Positions 60,401 through 64,000 of a stretch of DNA of 64,000 bases are shown here, piece after piece. This DNA comes from Cladopsammia gracilis. Its lineage: Eukaryota; Cnidaria; Anthozoa; Scleractinia; Dendrophylliidae. Numbering within the stretch: the stretch's first letter is position 1; the number at the start of each line of letters is the position of its first letter. The notes beneath the pieces are model-generated. The model saw nothing but the letters and a program-made list of their open reading frames with translations, was not told the origin of the DNA and ran no database searches. Where the stretch lies: NCBI GenBank assembly GCA_022457155.1, contig JAJGOT010000039.1, forward strand, positions 946,001 to 1,010,000, given 5' to 3'. The translations under genes and the position numbers were made by a program.

Positions 60401-60650
60401 TTACATATACGGCTTTTTAAATTACGGCAGGTATCTAGATGGAGGATGATCTAGTTTTAGTAGGGATGTAAAATTATTGTAAGCGTTATACAATGAAGAG
60501 TGTTCTCTGACAGTGCCAGAGTATCAAGGTCACACACACTAACCTGCCTTCATTCGTCGCACCTATCACTGTTTTCTTAGCCACTTCAACGCCATCCATC
60601 GTGGCACGCTCTTCCCGCATAACAAACGCGGCACCTTGTCCAGTGTTCAT
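52518..60650 (-). CDS. Gene C: small Cys-rich single-span membrane protein with Pro-rich linker (5 exons, 181 aa)
   Basis: Minus-strand exons 60650-60544, 57525-57469, 56990-56949, 54945-54776 and 52687-52518 join without a stop to 181 residues. The first three introns are phase 2 and the last is phase 1. The N-terminus resembles gene B (both have V-E-x-[AV]-K-K-T-V-I). Next come Thr/Val-rich segments from two very short exons, a Pro-rich linker (LPVPPVPGPF), the pair CFKC, the box FYSLNGKG, a single membrane segment (CWILVLLLCYVVAGTIVIAL) and a cytosolic-looking Cys/Glu/Arg tail (CKCVGACLEKEEEE). No signal peptide is seen. Orientation and function are unknown. The GTTGGT donor after 57469 is weak, but its phase fits and a better neighbouring GGTAAAT does not fit. 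An internal ATG at 57521 could start a shorter form lacking exon 1. Confidence 0.72.
53344..53628. mobile_element. TTAA-flanked fold-back MITE
   Basis: Arms of about 85 bases (AGTGCCTATCACCCC at the left, GGGGTGATAGACACT at the right) between TTAA at 53340-53343 and 53629-53632. In the last intron of gene C. Confidence 0.75.
53633..54038. mobile_element. Second TTAA-flanked MITE directly abutting the previous one
   Basis: Left end ATGGACACTGTTCC, right end GGGACAGTGTTCCT, flanked by TTAA at 53629-53632 (shared with its neighbour) and 54039-54042. The ends resemble those of the element at 35329-35732. Confidence 0.65.
54186..54656. repeat. ATC/ATT trinucleotide microsatellite, about 470 bp
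   Basis: Almost uninterrupted TCA units with regularly scattered TTA variants. Open in several frames on both strands (poly-Asp/Asn on the minus strand), which is an artefact. In the last intron of gene C. Confidence 0.95.
54776..54945 (-). CDS. Gene C exon 4
   Basis: Acceptor TGGGTTGTAG, donor AAAG|GTAAAT. Codes for the Pro-rich linker, the CFKC pair and the FYSLNGKG box, ending in phase 1. Confidence 0.75.
56188..56337. repeat. Fold-back repeat
   Basis: Arms CAATAAAGGTTGCTTTGGTC and its complement near the right end enclose about 60 bases. In intron 3 of gene C. Confidence 0.65.
56949..56990 (-). CDS. Gene C exon 3 (42-nt microexon)
   Basis: Acceptor TTTATTTCAG, donor CAAG|GTAAGC. Codes for VVTTEIRTVETIT; symmetric phase 2, so also skippable in frame. 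Confidence 0.7.
57469..57525 (-). CDS. Gene C exon 2 (57 nt)
   Basis: Acceptor CCCCTTTTTTAG. Length is a multiple of three with phase 2 on both sides, so it could be skipped without changing frame. Confidence 0.62.
57983..58181. repeat. Fold-back repeat, about 98-bp nearly perfect arms
   Basis: Arms start AATAGGCCATTTCCGAGTTG at the left and end with its complement at the right; very small loop at 58080. In intron 1 of gene C. Confidence 0.8.
58303..58638 (-). mobile_element. LINE C-terminal fragment
   Basis: Minus-strand open reading of about 110 codons with KYLGVYIDCHLTWRDHI followed by LISLYYSLMYPYLTYA, the typical region after the catalytic box of CR1/L2-type reverse transcriptases. It lies between gene C exons 1 and 2. 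No catalytic domain is present. Confidence 0.75.
60544..60650 (-). CDS. Gene C exon 1
   Basis: 35 codons plus two bases; donor GGCAG|GTTAGTG. DNA-level similarity to gene B exon 1 extends into the sequence upstream of the ATG. Confidence 0.62.
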
Positions 60651-61271
60651 TTTTCAGCCAGTTCCAGCTTGTATACTCTGCACCTCTCGATTCCAATCGT
60701 TAGCTTGCGGCAGCTCTTTTGCGCTTCACTGTCGAAGAGATTAATTGCACCCTTGTCGAAGAATGTGTAGCCATGGAAACCTCGAAGTAATTGTCCCTAG
60801 TTTTCACTCCTTTGTTCGTTCTCGAAAGAGCCTCAGTTTCATGACAAATCTGCTTGCCTTAAGTTGCTTGGTCTTGATTTTTTCAAATTTTGTGATTTTT
60901 TGCTTAAACTGACAATTTTTTGATTTCTATAATAAAAATCAAAATATCATATCACTGTAATAACTATATATAAACTTCAATGAAATATAAGGATTGGTCG
61001 ACACGTGTGAAGATATCAATTTTATGTTATAAATTTTTATTTTATCAATCTTATTGAAACATCTTCGGATCTTCCTCGGAAATCTTTGGCAATCTTCGGA
61101 AATTTTCGAAAAATGATCAGGAACGTTCTAATAACCTTCGGACAGTATTCGAGAAATTTAAACAAATCTTCGCAAATCTTCGGAAAATCATGTCTGCGCA
61201 CGCACCCATTTGTGAAAGCACAAACATTTGGTGCCCCTGATTAGTAAAAATAAATAACTAATATAATCAGT

Positions 61272-61640
61272 TAGAGTAGTTTTACTTGAGTGTCGTAAAA
61301 CCAAAACTAAAGTAAAGTACTCACTCGATCTGGCCTATCACAATCTCTGGCAGACAATCCAATGAACCAATCAGAACTCGAAGCAAATACATGTAGCCCG
61401 GCGCGAAAACGCGTGCGAGTAAGTCACGATTGATTTTGGTTTTAGAGTAGTTTTCAATTGAGCATCCTAAAACAAAAACCCAAGTAATTACTCTGGCCAA
61501 CCACAAGTTACGTAGATAATCCAATGAACCAATTAGAACTCGAAGCAAATACATGAAGGCGGCGGCAAACGCGCGAAAACCATGCGAGTAAATACACTGT
61601 ATGTCACGATTGGTTTGAGTTTTATTTCTGATTGGTTGAT
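61272..61640. mobile_element. Two truncated tandem copies of the same MITE
   Basis: Copies begin at 61273 (AGAGTAGTTTTACTTGAGTG) and 61446 (AGAGTAGTTTTCAATTGAGC). Neither has its right end. Confidence 0.7.
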
Positions 61641-61659
61641 AAATTATAATATATATAGA

Positions 61660-62495
61660 TAGGCTGAGCCTAACAGCGTCGCCCTGTGAACAAGCTTAAC
61701 TAAGGTGAAACTTAACTGAGGTGAAAGGTCGGAAGCACAAGAATTAAGTTTGACGACCGAGCTATTTTTCAATTTTTGCAATTCTCAAAAACAGTATTTC
61801 GCGACCGTCTGCACAGTACATTTAGACCGTGCAAAAGTTCACAAAAACAACTTTTTCTCCGTCTAGAATAACTTGTACGACTACTTTCCGAATAAAATAC
61901 ACTTTTTGCTTGTCAAAAATTGCCCGATAAACTGATTTGGAAATCAATTGCAAAAATATACACAAACATATTTGCATAAGGCGACGCGAGTGAAGATAGA
62001 ACTATAAAAACCAAGTCTTGTTTTGTTTACATAAAATCGCTTTTCAATCTAGGTTATAAATGAACAAACACATAAACATGAGCAACACAATCTTTTTTCG
62101 AAAAATTTTATTCAAATCTCCATTAGTTTATGTTTGAAAGCAAAACGCGTACCATTTATAGCGCATCGAGTTCTAGCTGCCTTCGATGAAATTCAAGAAA
62201 TCGATCCAACTGAATTTAAGCACGTTTTAAAAACAATTCTCCAAAACTTACAAGAACGCAAAGAAAAAGTCAATCACAGATTGATATCAACATAAATTCC
62301 CATCCAAAAATGTAATCTGTTTTACCTTTAAGTCCCTCGCTTGCTTGGAAATTCTTTAAATCTCCGCTTCTTTGGTTGTGAAATCCGTAATAAAAACAAA
62401 CATCTCCCCTCATTGATAAAAACGTATGAAATTCTTCGAAGCAAGATTTTATCCCTGAAAGCTCTTCTTTTTCCACTAAAGCGGCTTCTGAGTAT
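61660..62495 (+). mobile_element. 1.1-kb interspersed repeat, copy 3, 3'-truncated
   Basis: Same body as 49465-50340 (GCCTAACAGCGTCGC onward to GCGGCTTCTGAGTATC); the hairpin end is replaced by another repeat starting TTAAGGACGGTGCC at 62499. Confidence 0.6.
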
Positions 62496-62499
62496 CCCT

Positions 62500-63740
62500 T
62501 AAGGACGGTGCCACCTATTGTTATTGCGCATACGTTCTGCGCATGCATTGCGCGATAGCCGCGCGAGACACTGGTTATTTTTTAACGCTAACGCGGGTGG
62601 TAAAGACTTAGTTCCGCCCACTTTTCATGTCAACTGTCAACTCCCTGGCTCAGTTTCTAAACTTTATATTTAATACAAGATAAATAGAGTTCTCAAAAAT
62701 CTATAAAAATGTGTTTACAGACCTTCTGCCGCCTAAAAGTGCTAAATTATTTCTCTATTTTGCAAACGACACAGCCTCGGTAATGAAACTATTTTGAGCT
62801 AATTGGCGATGCTGCCTCGATCAGCAGAAGGCGTACGTGTTGCCTTTCTTTACGAAGATTGTTTACATTGACTCCTTTTCACCATTCAAAATTTTAACAA
62901 AACTTAAAGTCAAACCATACTAGCGTTTTTTATACATAAAACAAGCATCCTCAAGGCATAAAATCCAAGGAAAGGCTGGCATGTTGTTATTTCAATTGAC
63001 TGCAAGTTTTTGTTTGGCGGCCAAACTCGCGTTGTTTGAAATTTTTGTTTATCTGCAAAAATCTTTTGCCAGTGGCCATTTTTGCGAATAAAAAAGTATA
63101 TAACAAAAGCAGAAAAACAATTGTTCCTGACCAGTTAAATCAAACAAACGTCGAAAAGGAGAATTGAGATGAGCAAAGCGTTTCGAAAAAACCGTTTTTG
63201 ACAATTGATGAAGATATATTAAAAAAGCAAGGCTGAAGCCAGCAACTAAAGAAAACTGGCCGCTCCAAAGCCGGGGAAGCATCCGACTAAAGTCTTCCCT
63301 CCCTGGATTGCTGGCAAGCATGGTTTTTGGTATAATCTTTCGTAAACACATTTGTGCATTTAGGTTCAATTGATTTCCTGTATTCTCTATCATAGGCAAG
63401 TGATGTTTTTCGAAGTCGCATCGTGTCAGTTCTCAACTTCTTTGCATTAGAGCAAATTTTGATAGGCGAAAAACTTGCCATGATAAACTGAAAAGAAATC
63501 TTATCTTTTTAGTTCAAATAAAGCTGTAGACTTAGGCAAAGAAAATGTTTTATTATTTCACGATTTTTTTGACATTTAAGTGTAAACTCTTAAAGTTATC
63601 AGAGAATCCATGAAAACTACAGGAGCTTCACAAGAAAATAAACACGCGGCCAAATAAAATTACAAAACTCAAGCACTTTTCAACAAATATTTCTTAAATT
63701 TTGACTCCAAATAACCGTTAAAAGACTAACCTGCCAATCT
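62500..63740. other. No gene recognised
   Basis: Begins with the left part of another repeat (TTAAGGACGGTGCC) containing TATTGCGCATACGTTCTGCG; the rest shows only short open frames. Confidence 0.4.
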
Positions 63741-63779
63741 AGAGTTTTTCGGCAGCCGACCAGTCACCTCGATATAGCA

Positions 63780-63912
63780 CTGATGTTTTCAAGTTGGTAA
63801 TTGGATCGGAAGAAGATGCACACAATGTAAAGTTCTTGTGCCCGAAGGAACATAATAAATCCGTAGATCCACTGTAGATCAATGGAAGTAAACCGATTTT
63901 GCCTTTTTACTC
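63780..63912 (-). other. Open stretch of unknown meaning
   Basis: Minus strand reads about 50 codons without a stop (including CSFGHKNFTLCASSSDP and then SVLYRGDWSAAEKL), closed by TAG near 63743-63741. Amino-acid content looks protein-like, and a donor-like GGCAG|GTTAGT follows the stop. It could be a last coding exon or a transposon remnant. I do not recognise it. Confidence 0.2.
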
Positions 63913-64000
63913 CTTTACTGTGCTGCTTGACCCTGAAATCCCCGAAAAATGTTTCTCAAAAGAGCACCTTCATCTACAAATAGAATTCCTTTGAATTCTA

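Overview
The window reads as nuclear DNA of an animal, most likely an anthozoan cnidarian such as a stony coral. It is AT-rich, has GT-AG introns, is packed with small inverted-repeat transposons, LINE and Penelope fragments and microsatellites, and its genes are spread over long introns. The coral assignment is an inference from the repeat content and from the Dispatched-type protein; no species marker is present.

Four genes and one pseudogene can be assembled by joining exons whose splice sites and reading phases agree. Gene A (plus strand, 4723-7442, three exons), gene B (minus strand, 21140-10899, three exons) and gene C (minus strand, 60650-52518, five exons) encode small single-span membrane proteins of 201, 138 and 181 residues that I cannot assign to a named family. 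They share a cysteine pair, then an aromatic-Tyr-x-Leu-x-Gly-Lys-Gly box, then a phase-1 intron cut inside the last Gly codon, then a hydrophobic segment; B and C also share a related first exon and a Cys-rich tail after the membrane segment. A broken copy of gene B (47782-49300, minus) keeps parts of exons 1 and 2; exon 1 is split by a 550-bp transposon and exon 2 has a stop. Because the two pseudo-exons still lie within 0.8 kb of each other, they independently support joining the two gene B exons that are now 8.7 kb apart. The fourth gene (minus, 39732-24459, four exons) encodes a complete 1029-residue Dispatched-family RND transporter.

Layout: 1-4.7 kb repeats and unassigned DNA; 4.7-7.4 gene A, with a tRNA-derived palindrome in intron 1; 7.4-10.9 fold-back repeats, including twin octamer-containing hairpins; 10.9-21.1 gene B, whose first intron holds a frameshifted LINE, a MITE full of a GCGTATG motif and a MITE carrying a nested Penelope insertion; 21.1-24.4 no gene seen; 24.5-39.7 the Dispatched gene with TTAA-flanked MITEs, AAT-rich arrays, a Helitron-like repeat copy and a decayed LINE in its introns; 40.3-46.3 retroelement remnants and MITEs; 47.8-49.3 the gene B pseudogene; 49.4-51.4 repeats; 52.5-60.7 gene C, with a 500-bp ATC array in its last intron; 61-64 kb repeats and an unassigned open stretch. 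Nothing in the sequence links the Dispatched gene functionally to the small membrane proteins; their proximity may be coincidental.
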